Part shown: positions 17,684 through 25,268 of the stretch, in pieces
How the letters are laid out: each line of letters begins with the position of its first letter
Numbering within the stretch: position 1 is the first letter of the stretch
NCBI GenBank assembly: GCA_019695115.1
Contig: JAIBAP010000015.1
Span: 34,855-98,854, forward strand
Source of the DNA: Caldilineales bacterium
GTDB taxonomy: Bacteria; Chloroflexota; Anaerolineae; J102
DNA: 64,000 nt
Direction: 5' to 3'
Made by a program: the position numbers and the translations under genes
Notes under the pieces: generated by a model
The model's input: the letters and a program-made list of their open reading frames with translations, nothing else
What the model was told of the DNA's origin: nothing
The model's database searches: none

Positions 17684-18424
17684 ATGGCCCCCCCGATCCT
17701 GGCTGTAAGCGACCTGGCCCAGAGCTACGGCGCCCGCACGGTGCTGCGCATCGCCCGGCTTGAGCTGGCCGAGGGCGAATTGCTGGCCCTGGTCGGCCCC
17801 AGCGGCGCCGGCAAGAGCACCCTGCTGCGCCTCCTCAACTTCCTCGAACGCCCCAGCCAGGGCCAGATCTGCTATCGCGGCCGGCCCTATGTCCCCGAGA
17901 CCTTGCCCCTGGACATCCGCCGGCGCATCACCACCGTGTTCCAGCGCCCGCTCCTGCTCGACGCCTCGGTGCGCGGCAATGTGGCCTACGGGTTGCGGCT
18001 GCGCGGCGGGGGCAATGGCCGCGGCGACAGCCATAGGCAAGAAGAGGAGGCGCTGGCTGCGGTCGGCTTGCAGCACCTGGCCCGCGCCCGCTCGCGCACC
18101 CTCAGCGGCGGCGAAGCCCAGCGCGTGGCCCTGGCCCGGGCCCTGATCCTCCGCCCTGAGATCCTGCTGCTAGACGAACCGACCGCCAACCTCGACCCGG
18201 CCAACGTTCGCCAGATCGAACAAATCATCACCCGGATCAGCGCCGAGATGGGCACGACGGTCGTCCTGGTCACGCACCATGTCTGGCAAGCGCGGCGGCT
18301 GGCCCATCGCGTCGGTTTGCTCTATGATGGCGAGCTGCTCGAAATCGCCCCCACCAACCGCTTCTTCGATCACCCCGAACACCCCCTCACCCGCGCCTTC
18401 CTCCGCGGCGAGACCGTGTTCTGA
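17684..18424 (+). CDS. tupC: Tungstate ABC transporter ATPase
   Basis: This cytoplasmic ATPase of 246 residues has Walker A GPSGAGKST, Q-loop TTVFQRPLLL, signature LSGGEAQRVALARAL, Walker B LLLDEPTANLDP and H-loop VTHHVWQA. The frame is open far upstream inside tupB, but the ATG at 17684 gives the normal family N-terminus. A low-complexity insert RGGGNGRGDSHRQ is seen mid-protein. It has no C-terminal TOBE-type regulatory domain. Confidence 0.93.
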   Translation: MAPPILAVSDLAQSYGARTVLRIARLELAEGELLALVGPSGAGKSTLLRLLNFLERPSQGQICYRGRPYVPETLPLDIRRRITTVFQRPLLLDASVRGNVAYGLRLRGGGNGRGDSHRQEEEALAAVGLQHLARARSRTLSGGEAQRVALARALILRPEILLLDEPTANLDPANVRQIEQIITRISAEMGTTVVLVTHHVWQARRLAHRVGLLYDGELLEIAPTNRFFDHPEHPLTRAFLRGETVF

Positions 18425-18462
18425 TTCCACAAATGGGGGAAACACGGATAGTTTTGATTTCA

Positions 18463-18553
18463 AGCGTGAAGCGTGAAACGTGAAGCGTGAAACGTGAAGC
18501 GTGAAACGTGAAGCGTGAAGCGTGAAACGTGAAACGTGAAACGTGAAGCGTGG
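18463..18553. repeat. Heptamer array AGCGTGA/AACGTGA (13 units)
   Basis: Thirteen units alternate irregularly between AGCGTGA and AACGTGA. They are the reverse complement of the TCACGCT/TCACGTT family seen at 15544. The array fills much of the tupC-moaC spacer. Confidence 0.92.
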
Positions 18554-18562
18554 GCAATCTTC

Positions 18563-18604
18563 ACGCAATACGCAATACGCAATACGCAATACGCAACACG
18601 CATC
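18563..18604. repeat. Heptamer array ACGCAAT (6 units)
   Basis: Four ACGCAAT units, one ACGCAAC and one ACGCATC. The same family occurs at 23923-23972 and inside the 5' end of cofD at 25272. The remainder of 18425-18661 contains no gene. Confidence 0.9.
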
Positions 18605-18661
18605 TCCCACCCTATTACCAAACAATCATTTGTGTTTCCCCTATTTGTGTCATAAAATCCT

Positions 18662-19123
18662 ATGCTCACCCATATCGATGCTCAGGGCCAGGCGGCGATG
18701 GTCGATGTCTCGGACAAGAACACGACCACGCGCACGGCCATTGCCGGCGCCCGCGTGGTCATGCAGCCCGACACCCTGGCCGCCATCCGCGCCGGCGATG
18801 TAAAGAAGGGCGATGTGCTCAGCGTCGCCCGCGTGGCCGGGATCATGGCTGCCAAGCGCACGCACGAACTGATCCCGCTCTGCCACCCCCTCTTGCTGAC
18901 CAAGATCGCCGTCGATTTCGACTATGTCGAGGATGGCGTCGAGGTGCGGGCCACCGTCCGCTGCCAGGGCCAGACCGGGGTGGAGATGGAGGCGCTGACC
19001 GCCGCCGCCGTCGCCGCCCTCACCATCTACGACATGGCCAAAGCCCTCGAAAAGACCATGCGCATCGAAAACATTCGCCTCCTGTACAAAGAAGGCGGTA
19101 AAAGTGGAGTTTTTGAGGCTTAA
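18662..19123 (+). CDS. moaC: Cyclic pyranopterin monophosphate synthase
   Basis: It completes the first step of molybdopterin synthesis, after MoaA. It has 153 residues. Motifs include [46 protein letters not shown] with the catalytic His-Pro, and [22 protein letters not shown]. Its Lys-rich C-terminus (KEGGKSG) is typical. An AT-rich CATAAAAT lies just before the ATG and may be a -10 box of a leaderless or near-leaderless transcript. Confidence 0.96.
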   Translation: MLTHIDAQGQAAMVDVSDKNTTTRTAIAGARVVMQPDTLAAIRAGDVKKGDVLSVARVAGIMAAKRTHELIPLCHPLLLTKIAVDFDYVEDGVEVRATVRCQGQTGVEMEALTAAAVAALTIYDMAKALEKTMRIENIRLLYKEGGKSGVFEA

Positions 19124-19131
19124 GGCAAGTA

Positions 19132-19223
19132 GTTATTGGTTATTGGTTATTATGCGTTTCGCAACATAAGCACTCAATAACCAATAACCAATCTCCAATA
19201 ACCAATCTCCAATAACCAATCTA
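19132..19223. repeat. Inverted heptamer array (GTTATTG / CAATAAC) forming a 14-bp stem
   Basis: Three GTTATTG-type units (19132-19152) face seven CAATAAC/CAATCTC units (19175-19223). The stretch 19132-19145 pairs perfectly with 19175-19188. It occupies the whole spacer between moaC and moaD-E and may act as an mRNA hairpin. Confidence 0.88.
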
Positions 19224-19233
19224 TCCTCGACCG

Positions 19234-19929
19234 ATGAAAATCACGATCAAACTTTTCGCCTCGACACGCGAGCTTTTCGGCGCTTCGACCATTACGCGCG
19301 ACCTGCCCGATGGCGCCACCGTCGGCGACTTGCTCGAATTGTTGCGGCAAGAAACGAACGGCAAAGTGGCGCCGGGCTATCTGCACGTGGCCATCGACAA
19401 ACGCTATGCCGGGCCGCAGACGGTGTTGCGGCCGGGCGACGAGGCGGCGGTCTTCCCGCCCGTCAGCGGCGGCGGCGAGAGCAAGCGTTTCTGGCTGACC
19501 GAAGAGCCGCTCTCGCTCGATGCTCTGGCCGGGCTGGTGACGGCGCCGGAGCGCGGGGGCATCGTCCTTTTCTCCGGCACGGTGCGCGGGATCACCGGGC
19601 CGCAAAGCACCGATTTCCTGGAATACGAGGCCTATGCCGAGATGGCCGAGACGGTGTTGGCCCAAATCGGGGGCGAGGTGCAGGACAGGTGGCCACAGGT
19701 GCTCGACATCGCCATCGTCCACCGCACCGGCCGGCTGGAAATCGGCGAATCGAGCGTGATGGTGGCGGTGGCCGGCGCGCACCGGCAGGGACTGTTCGAT
19801 GCCTGCGCCTATGCCATCGAGCGGCTGAAACGGATCGCCCCGATCTGGAAGAAAGAGGTGGGGCCGGATGGAACCTACTGGGTGGAGGGGCCGCATGGAG
19901 ATGGGGATCAGATAGGCGTGGATCGCTAG
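19234..19929 (+). CDS. MoaD-MoaE fusion, molybdopterin synthase in one chain
   Basis: It converts cyclic pyranopterin to molybdopterin. Residues 1-81 are a MoaD ubiquitin-like domain ending FPPVSGGG. Residues 82-231 are MoaE, with VLFSGTVRG, EYEAYAEMAE and IWKKE. MoaD must expose a C-terminal Gly-Gly to carry sulfur, and here that sequence is internal (Gly79-Gly81). The chain must therefore be cut, as known for the mycobacterial fusion MoaX, or act differently. No separate moaE is seen in the window. Confidence 0.93.
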   Translation: MKITIKLFASTRELFGASTITRDLPDGATVGDLLELLRQETNGKVAPGYLHVAIDKRYAGPQTVLRPGDEAAVFPPVSGGGESKRFWLTEEPLSLDALAGLVTAPERGGIVLFSGTVRGITGPQSTDFLEYEAYAEMAETVLAQIGGEVQDRWPQVLDIAIVHRTGRLEIGESSVMVAVAGAHRQGLFDACAYAIERLKRIAPIWKKEVGPDGTYWVEGPHGDGDQIGVDR

Positions 19930-20015
19930 GGGCGGGGACGGCGGCATGGCCGGACGGTAAGCGGAGCTGCTTTGGCGCCAGCAAGACCCCCTGTCGTCTG
20001 CGCGCCCCGGTCGTA

Positions 20016-20044
20016 TTGACAGCGATGACCCTTTCTGGGAGAAT
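20016..20044 (+). promoter_or_regulatory. Promoter for the phosphate transporter operon
   Basis: TTGACA, 17-bp spacer, GAGAAT. Just downstream, GTTAA repeats 10 nt apart (20058-20072, GTTAAGGTCGGTTAAC). This is reminiscent of direct-repeat PHO boxes, but that reading is weak. The rest of 19930-20111 holds no gene. Confidence 0.6.
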
Positions 20045-20111
20045 GCTGACCTTCCATGTTAAGGTCGGTTAACAAGAGAGCCTGAACTCCACCCAGAGGT
20101 GGGCGTCGTCG

Positions 20112-21107
20112 ATGAATGAGTACATCATCTTTGCCATTCTGCTCGTCCTGGCCCTGACCTTTGCTTTTCTGAACGGCTTTCACGACTCGGCCAATGTCGT
20201 GGCGACGATGATCGCTTCGCGGGCTTTATCCCCGCGCGCGGCCCTGCTGCTGGCTGCAGCCGGCAATCTGGTCGGCCCGTTGATTTTTGGCGTGGCCGTC
20301 GCCAAAACCGTCGGCAAGGATATCGTCGACCCCAGCAGCATCACGATCACGGTTGTCATCGCCGCCCTCCTGGCCGCCTCGGCCTGGAGTCTGATCACCT
20401 GGTGGTACGGCATCCCTTCCAGCTCGTCGCACGCCCTGGTGGGGGGGCTGGTGGGCGCAGCGATCGTGTTCGGGGGGACGGCGGTGATCGAGAGCAAAGG
20501 ACTCTACACGGTCGTGATCGCACTGTTCACATCGCCGATCATCGGCTTCATTCTCGCCTGGCTGTTGCTGCGGATCATCCTCTGGCTGGCGCGCGGCTCG
20601 ACACCCAGAGTCAACCGTACCTTCAATCGTCTACAACTGATCACCTCGTCGTCGCTGGCGCTTTCGCACGGCGCCAACGACGCCCAAAAGACCATGGGCG
20701 TGATCGTCATGGGCCTGGTGACGCTCGGTTTCCAGACTGCCTTCTTTGTGCCGCTTTGGGTAGTGGTCGTCAATGCCATCGCCATCGGCCTGGGCACGTA
20801 CTTTGGCGGCTGGCGGATCATCCACACCCTGGGCGGCAAGTTCTATCGCATCCGACCCATCCACAGCCTCACCTCGCAGGCGGCATCGGCAGGGGTGATC
20901 CTGGGCGCTTCGTTGGTGGGTGGGCCGGTGAGCACCACGCAGGTGGTCAGTTCGGCGGTGGTGGGAGCAGGGGCCTCCGACCGTCGCAACATGGTGCGGT
21001 GGGCCAATCTCGCGGACATCGGCATTGCCTGGCTGATCACCATCCCCGCCACGGCGGTCGTGGCCGCCGGCCTCTACCTCGTTCTACGCCTTCTCCTGGG
21101 ACCATGA
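20112..21107 (+). CDS. pit: PiT-family inorganic phosphate transporter
   Basis: This membrane symporter has 331 residues and about ten hydrophobic segments. Signature sequences are NGFHDSANVVATMIASRAL (13-31), WWYGIPSSSSHALVGGL and LSHGANDAQKTMGVIVMGL, the two inverted PiT repeats. Such carriers may also move arsenate or sulfate, so phosphate is a family-based assignment. Its stop lies 14 bp before the PhoU-like gene, a common pairing. Confidence 0.93.
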   Translation: MNEYIIFAILLVLALTFAFLNGFHDSANVVATMIASRALSPRAALLLAAAGNLVGPLIFGVAVAKTVGKDIVDPSSITITVVIAALLAASAWSLITWWYGIPSSSSHALVGGLVGAAIVFGGTAVIESKGLYTVVIALFTSPIIGFILAWLLLRIILWLARGSTPRVNRTFNRLQLITSSSLALSHGANDAQKTMGVIVMGLVTLGFQTAFFVPLWVVVVNAIAIGLGTYFGGWRIIHTLGGKFYRIRPIHSLTSQAASAGVILGASLVGGPVSTTQVVSSAVVGAGASDRRNMVRWANLADIGIAWLITIPATAVVAAGLYLVLRLLLGP

Positions 21108-21121
21108 GAGGAGTCACCGCT

Positions 21122-21745
21122 ATGAAACTACCCGGCACTGGGAAACGTGAGAATATCTTCATCCACCTGCTGAAACAACAGGCCCGCTACCTGCAAGAGG
21201 GTGTGCAGGGCCTCATGCGCTTTGTGGGCGAGGGCGATGAGGCGGGGGCAGCGACGGTGGAGCGGTGCGAGAAGGAAGGCGACGAGGTGCGTCGCATCCT
21301 CATCGACGAGCTGCACAAGACCTTTGTCACGCCCTTCGACCGCGAGGATATCTACCAGCTTTCGCTCTATCTGGACGATGTGTTGGATTACACCTACACC
21401 ACGGTCGAGGAGATGCACGTACTCAAGGTGCAACCCGACGAGCATCTGCTCGAGATGGTGCGCCGGCTGAACGAGGCCGCCGATGAGTTGGTGTTGGCGA
21501 TGGAGCGATTGACCGACAATCCCATGGTGGCGCTGGACCACGCCCGCCGGGCCAAAGGCCGCGAGAATCAGATCGAGCGCGAGTATCGCCAGGCCCTGGC
21601 CGAGATCTTCACCGGCCCGGAAGACATCCACCACCTGATGGAGATGCTGCGCAAACGCGAGGTCTACCGGCATATCAGCAATGCCGCCGACCAGGCCGAC
21701 CAGGCGGCCAATGTCATCGGCGAGGTGGTGGTGAAGATGGCGTGA
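21122..21745 (+). CDS. DUF47 (PhoU-like) partner of the Pit transporter
   Basis: This 207-residue helical protein belongs to the DUF47/PhoU-like family that accompanies Pit transporters. Visible features are HLLKQQARYLQEGVQGL, CEKEGDEVRRILIDELHKTFVTPFDREDIY in two segments and the C-terminal RHISNAADQADQAANVI, which carries likely metal-binding Glu/Asp residues. AGAGGAG 8-10 nt before the ATG at 21122 decides the start. An in-frame ATG at 21104 overlaps the pit stop. Confidence 0.92.
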   Translation: MKLPGTGKRENIFIHLLKQQARYLQEGVQGLMRFVGEGDEAGAATVERCEKEGDEVRRILIDELHKTFVTPFDREDIYQLSLYLDDVLDYTYTTVEEMHVLKVQPDEHLLEMVRRLNEAADELVLAMERLTDNPMVALDHARRAKGRENQIEREYRQALAEIFTGPEDIHHLMEMLRKREVYRHISNAADQADQAANVIGEVVVKMA

Positions 21746-21805
21746 GGCGGGCGTTTCTACCCTCGCGCCGCGCCACGCAACCCGGTCGTGACCGACCGCC
21801 GCCCT

Positions 21806-21835
21806 TTGACACAGACGACTTGCTTGTGCTATAAG
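21806..21835 (+). promoter_or_regulatory. Strong promoter upstream of the tungsten oxidoreductase
   Basis: TTGACA, 18-bp spacer, then TGCTATAAG (extended -10). Transcription would start near 21842, giving a leader of about 240 nt before the ATG at 22086. The leader holds the hairpin at 21964 and a smaller GACCC/GGGTC stem just before it. No gene is seen in 21746-22085. Confidence 0.75.
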
Positions 21836-21963
21836 CCCTTCGTTCCAGTCCGCCGCATTCAGAGGAGCAAAATCATAGTCCGCTTGTCTCGCCGCCGTGG
21901 GCGAGCGCATCGTCGCAACGCCGCCTTGACGCGACCCTCCTTCCGGGTCGATTTCTTTGCCGC

Positions 21964-21992
21964 AAACGCTATGTCATCTTGACATAGCGTTT
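21964..21992. promoter_or_regulatory. 13-bp-stem palindrome with T-run in the leader of the oxidoreductase gene
   Basis: AAACGCTATGTCA, loop TCT, then TGACATAGCGTTT, followed by TTGTTTTC. The element lies about 120 nt after the predicted start of transcription and 94 bp before the coding region. It shares the TATGTC-N5-GACATA core and the T-run with the tupA element at 14349. It may be an intrinsic terminator/attenuator or a regulator binding site. Confidence 0.65.
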
Positions 21993-22085
21993 TTGTTTTC
22001 TCCCACCCTGGTTCATCACCCCACCCTCCATCCCTCGTTCCCATCGGCGTGGACGACTCCCGCCACAACCAAGGAGAAAGTGACT

Positions 22086-23909
22086 ATGGCAATTACCGGT
22101 TTCAACGATCGACTTGCACGCGTCGACCTGAGCAGCGGCAAAGTGCACTACGAAAAACTCAACCCCGAGCACGTCCGCAAATACGGCGGCGCTCGCGGGT
22201 TGGGCGTGAAGTACGTGTTGGACAACGGCCCCCATGTGGACCCCTTCTCGCCTGAAAACATCCTCTGTGTTTTGACGGGGCCGCTTAGCGGCACTGAAGT
22301 CAAGATGAGCGGTCGCCTAGCCGTGGTGACCAAGTCGCCCCTGACCGGAACCGTCACCGACAGCCACATGGGTGGCTGGACCGCCGCCAAGCTGAAGTGG
22401 GCGGGGCTGGACGGGCTGATCTTCATGGGCAAGTCGGATGCGCCCGTCTATGCCTATGTCGAGGATGGCGCCGTGACCCTGTTCGATGCCGATACGGTTT
22501 GGGGGATGGACACGCACGAGGCCGTGCGCTATCTGCAATCCGAGCACGGCGATGACTGCTCGGTGATGTGCATCGGGCCGGCCGGCGAGAACCTGGTGCG
22601 CTACGCCAACTGGATGAACGAACATGAACGCGCGTCCGGGCGCGGCGGCACGGGCGCGGTTGGCGGCTCCAAAAACCTCAAGGCCATCGTCATCAAGGGC
22701 GACAAGCGCAGCCAGCCCAAACCGGTCGACCGCGCCGCCTTCAAGGCGGCCGACAAGCGGGCGCTGGAGGCAATCATGAACGAGGCGGTCGTCACGGCCC
22801 CGCGCAAGGGCGGCCTCTCGGTCTATGGCACCAACGTGTTGATGAACATGGTCAACGTCATCGGCGCCCTGCCCACCAAGAACTCGCTCAGCACCTCGTT
22901 CCAGTTGGGCGAGGAGATCTCGGGCGAGCATGTGCGCGAAACCATCCTCTTCGAGGACCCCACCTGCCATGCCTGCCCGGTGGCGTGCAAGAAGGCGTTC
23001 GAGGTGCACGAGGGCAAGTACAAGGTCAAGGGCGAGAGCTACGAGTATGAGTCGGCCTGGGCGTTGGGCGCCAACTGCGATATCGGCGACACCGAGGCCG
23101 TCGGCTATCTGATCATCCAGTGCAATCGCTATGGCATGGACACGATCGAGACGGGCAATGTACTCTCGATGTACATGGAAGCCACCGAAAAGGGCCTGAC
23201 CAACGGCAGCGGCCTGGCCTGGGGCGACGCCGATGACGCCATCCTGCTGATCGAACGCATCGCCCGCCGTCGGGACGATGTGAGTAACATGCTGGCAGAA
23301 GGCACCTATCGCGCCGCCGTCCAGTTGGGCGACCCGGACATCGCCATGACCGTCAAAGGCCAGGCCATCCCCGCCTATGACCCGCGCGGCATCAAGGGGA
23401 TGGGCATCGGCTATGCCACCAGCAACCGCGGCGCCTGCCACCTGCGCGCCTACACCCCCGCCGCCGAGGTCATCGGCAATGTGCTGGGGCCGGCCGAACT
23501 GACCGACCGCCTGGCCTGGGAAGGCAAGGGCAAACTGACCGTCATCTTCCAGAACGTCCACACCATGACCGACTGCCTGGATGTGTGCAAGTTCTCCACC
23601 TTCGCCGAAAGCCTGGACAACTTTGCCGAGCAGTTCACCGCCTTCACCGGCGTCAAGACCACCGCCGCCGATCTGCTGAAGCTGGGCGAGCGCGTCTACA
23701 ACCTGGAGCGCTACTACAACAACCTGGCCGGCTTCGGCGAGGGCAGCGACTACCTGCCCAAGCGCTTCCTGGAACTCCCGGCCGATGGGCAAGGCTCGGT
23801 GGGCAGTGTGACCGAGTTGGATGCCATGCTGGCTGAGTATTACGAGGCCCGCGGTTGGGTCAACGGCGTCGTGCCGGAGGGCAAGTTGCGCGAGCTGGAG
23901 ATCCTGTAG
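22086..23909 (+). CDS. aor: Tungsten-containing aldehyde ferredoxin oxidoreductase
   Basis: It interconverts aldehydes and carboxylic acids using ferredoxin and a bis-pterin tungsten cofactor with one [4Fe-4S] cluster. It has 607 residues, close to the family norm. Cluster cysteines are Cys294, Cys297, Cys301 (CHACPVAC) and Cys501 (DCLDVCKF). Pterin-binding regions include GGARGLGVKYVLD, GRGGTGAVGGSKNLKAI and YDPRGIKGMGIGYATSNRG. AAGGAG before the ATG fixes the start. It is flanked by tungstate-uptake and MoaD-like genes. A ferredoxin partner is not encoded nearby, and the aldehyde substrate is unknown. Confidence 0.95.
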   Translation: MAITGFNDRLARVDLSSGKVHYEKLNPEHVRKYGGARGLGVKYVLDNGPHVDPFSPENILCVLTGPLSGTEVKMSGRLAVVTKSPLTGTVTDSHMGGWTAAKLKWAGLDGLIFMGKSDAPVYAYVEDGAVTLFDADTVWGMDTHEAVRYLQSEHGDDCSVMCIGPAGENLVRYANWMNEHERASGRGGTGAVGGSKNLKAIVIKGDKRSQPKPVDRAAFKAADKRALEAIMNEAVVTAPRKGGLSVYGTNVLMNMVNVIGALPTKNSLSTSFQLGEEISGEHVRETILFEDPTCHACPVACKKAFEVHEGKYKVKGESYEYESAWALGANCDIGDTEAVGYLIIQCNRYGMDTIETGNVLSMYMEATEKGLTNGSGLAWGDADDAILLIERIARRRDDVSNMLAEGTYRAAVQLGDPDIAMTVKGQAIPAYDPRGIKGMGIGYATSNRGACHLRAYTPAAEVIGNVLGPAELTDRLAWEGKGKLTVIFQNVHTMTDCLDVCKFSTFAESLDNFAEQFTAFTGVKTTAADLLKLGERVYNLERYYNNLAGFGEGSDYLPKRFLELPADGQGSVGSVTELDAMLAEYYEARGWVNGVVPEGKLRELEIL

Positions 23910-23922
23910 TATCTGCGCCTTC

Positions 23923-23972
23923 GTGTTGCGTATTGCGTGTTGCGTAGGTTTTTTCTGCGCAACACGCAACAC
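23923..23972. repeat. Inverted heptamer array between convergent genes, possible terminator
   Basis: GTGTTGC/GTATTGC units face GCAACAC units across a loop containing TTTTTT. About 11 bp pair (23933-23943 with 23959-23969). It sits between convergent aor and the MoaD-like genes and could end transcription from both sides. Confidence 0.65.
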
Positions 23973-23975
23973 GCC

Positions 23976-24278
23976 TCATTCCCCCTCAAGCGGCGCAAAA
24001 ACGCGCTGGAGATGGCTGGTAGGAAAGAGGTCGAGGGTGTCGGTGGGCGAAAGGGGCGTGGCCAGACCTTGCAGAAAGACGATCTGGCGGCCGTTGCAGA
24101 AGACGGTGACTTGTCGGTTCAGGTTGCCGGCAGCATCGAACAGTCTTGGAGTGAGACCGGGGGCGCGCTCGGCCAGACGATGGAGGGCCTCGGCCACGGT
24201 GGGTGGGGCGGGCGAGGTCGCTTCGATCTGCCGCAGACCGGCAAGCTGGCGCAGCGTGCTATGGACGCGAATGATCAT
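23976..24278 (-). CDS. MoaD/ThiS-like beta-grasp protein lacking a C-terminal Gly-Gly
   Basis: This 100-residue protein has the ubiquitin-like pattern of MoaD/ThiS: IIRVHSTLRQLAGL at the start, VAEALHRLAERAPGL and a final DTLDLFPTSHLQRVFAPLEGE. It has no Gly-Gly end, so it is unlikely to carry sulfur. Its ATG overlaps the stop of the upstream MoaD-like gene by 4 bp. Position beside aor suggests a role in the tungsten enzyme or its cofactor. Exact function is unknown. Confidence 0.7.
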   Translation of the reverse strand: MIIRVHSTLRQLAGLRQIEATSPAPPTVAEALHRLAERAPGLTPRLFDAAGNLNRQVTVFCNGRQIVFLQGLATPLSPTDTLDLFPTSHLQRVFAPLEGE

Positions 24279-24559
24279 CGCTCACCCCCACCCACCGGCG
24301 GGAAGATATCCACATTGCCGCCTTCGGGGATGACCGTGCCGACGCCGTGCAGGAAGGTGATGTCCTTGCCGTTGACGAAGATATGGATGCGTTGCAGGAC
24401 CTTGCCCTCGCCGTCCACCATTTCCGGGCGCAGGTCGGGCCAGCGGGCGAGCAATTCATCCACCAGTTGTTGGACGGTGGCTCCGGCGGGGGTCTCAACC
24501 GGGACAATGGCGCCGCCCACAATCGGGCGCAGGGTGGCATAGACTTTGAGGCGATACAT
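24275..24559 (-). CDS. MoaD/ThiS-family small sulfur-carrier-like protein
   Basis: This 94-residue beta-grasp protein begins YRLKVYATLRPIVGG and ends NVDIFPPVGGGER. The GlyGlyGly lies two residues from the C-terminus, so it needs trimming to act as a sulfur carrier, like the internal FPPVSGGG of the MoaD-MoaE fusion. AGGAG precedes the ATG. MoaD homologues are often next to aor genes and are thought to help build the tungstopterin. Confidence 0.85.
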   Translation of the reverse strand: MYRLKVYATLRPIVGGAIVPVETPAGATVQQLVDELLARWPDLRPEMVDGEGKVLQRIHIFVNGKDITFLHGVGTVIPEGGNVDIFPPVGGGER

Positions 24560-24635
24560 GGTTGGCTCCTGAAGGTCGGAAGTGCCGGAATCATATCATT
24601 CGCCTGCTCGAAGCCGAAGTCAGATCGAGATAGGC

Positions 24636-24641
24636 TATAAT
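24636..24641 (+). promoter_or_regulatory. -10 box placed for a leaderless transcript
   Basis: A perfect TATAAT ends 6 nt before the ATG at 24648, so the mRNA would begin at or next to the start codon. No ribosome binding site is visible. Confidence 0.65.
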
Positions 24642-24647
24642 CGCCTC

Positions 24648-25268
24648 ATGTCTGCCTCCGATCCCTTCTGGCGCACCCTCCTCGACCGCCGCTCCGTCCG
24701 CCGCTACACCGGGCAGCCTGTCCCTCGCGGCCTGCTCGAACGCCTGCTCACCGCCGCCATCTGGGCGCCCAACGCCCACAACCGCCAACCCTGGCGCTTC
24801 GCCGTCGTCGCCCAGGCCGAGGCGCAACACCGGCTGGCCGCGGCTATGGCTGAACGATGGGAACGTGATTTGCTGGCCGACGGCGCCGACCCTGCTCTTG
24901 CCGGGCGCCGCGCCGCCATCTCGCGCCAGCGCATCAGCGGGGCCGGCGCCGTGGTGCTCGGCTGCCTGACCATGACCGAGATGGATCACTACCCCGATCC
25001 CCAGCGCCAGCGGCTGGAAGAATTGATGGCCGCCCAGAGCCTGGCCCTGGCCCTGGGCAACCTGCTGTTGGCCGCCCACCACGAAGGTCTGGCCGGTTGC
25101 TGGATGTGCGCTCCCCTCTTCGTCCCCGATCTCGTCCGCGAGACACTCGACCTACCCCCTGACTGGGAGCCGCAGGCCCTGATCACCCTCGGCTATCCCG
25201 CCGGCTACCCCGCCGAAACCCGCACCTCGGCCCGCCGCCCGCTCTCTGACGTCGTACTTTGGCGATGA
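24648..25268 (+). CDS. Nitroreductase-family FMN enzyme, candidate dehydro-F420 reductase (FbiB C-terminal-like)
   Basis: This 206-residue protein starts with the family motif FWRTLLDRRSVRRYTGQPV, then WAPNAHNRQPWRF, the FMN-phosphate region, and ends LITLGYPAGYP. In actinobacteria the FbiB C-terminal domain of this family reduces dehydro-F420-0. Here it stands alone directly before cofD and cofC and overlaps cofD by 4 bp. That role is inferred from context; a general nitroreductase is the alternative. The start at 24648 is set by the -10 box. Confidence 0.8.
   Translation: MSASDPFWRTLLDRRSVRRYTGQPVPRGLLERLLTAAIWAPNAHNRQPWRFAVVAQAEAQHRLAAAMAERWERDLLADGADPALAGRRAAISRQRISGAGAVVLGCLTMTEMDHYPDPQRQRLEELMAAQSLALALGNLLLAAHHEGLAGCWMCAPLFVPDLVRETLDLPPDWEPQALITLGYPAGYPAETRTSARRPLSDVVLWR

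Noticed and set aside
15544..18604. Heptamer arrays considered as CRISPR arrays
   Set aside because: Units are 7 nt with no unique spacers and no cas genes are present.
21788..21982. A 64-residue frame in the aor leader
   Set aside because: It begins upstream of the predicted promoter and has no ribosome site or similarity.
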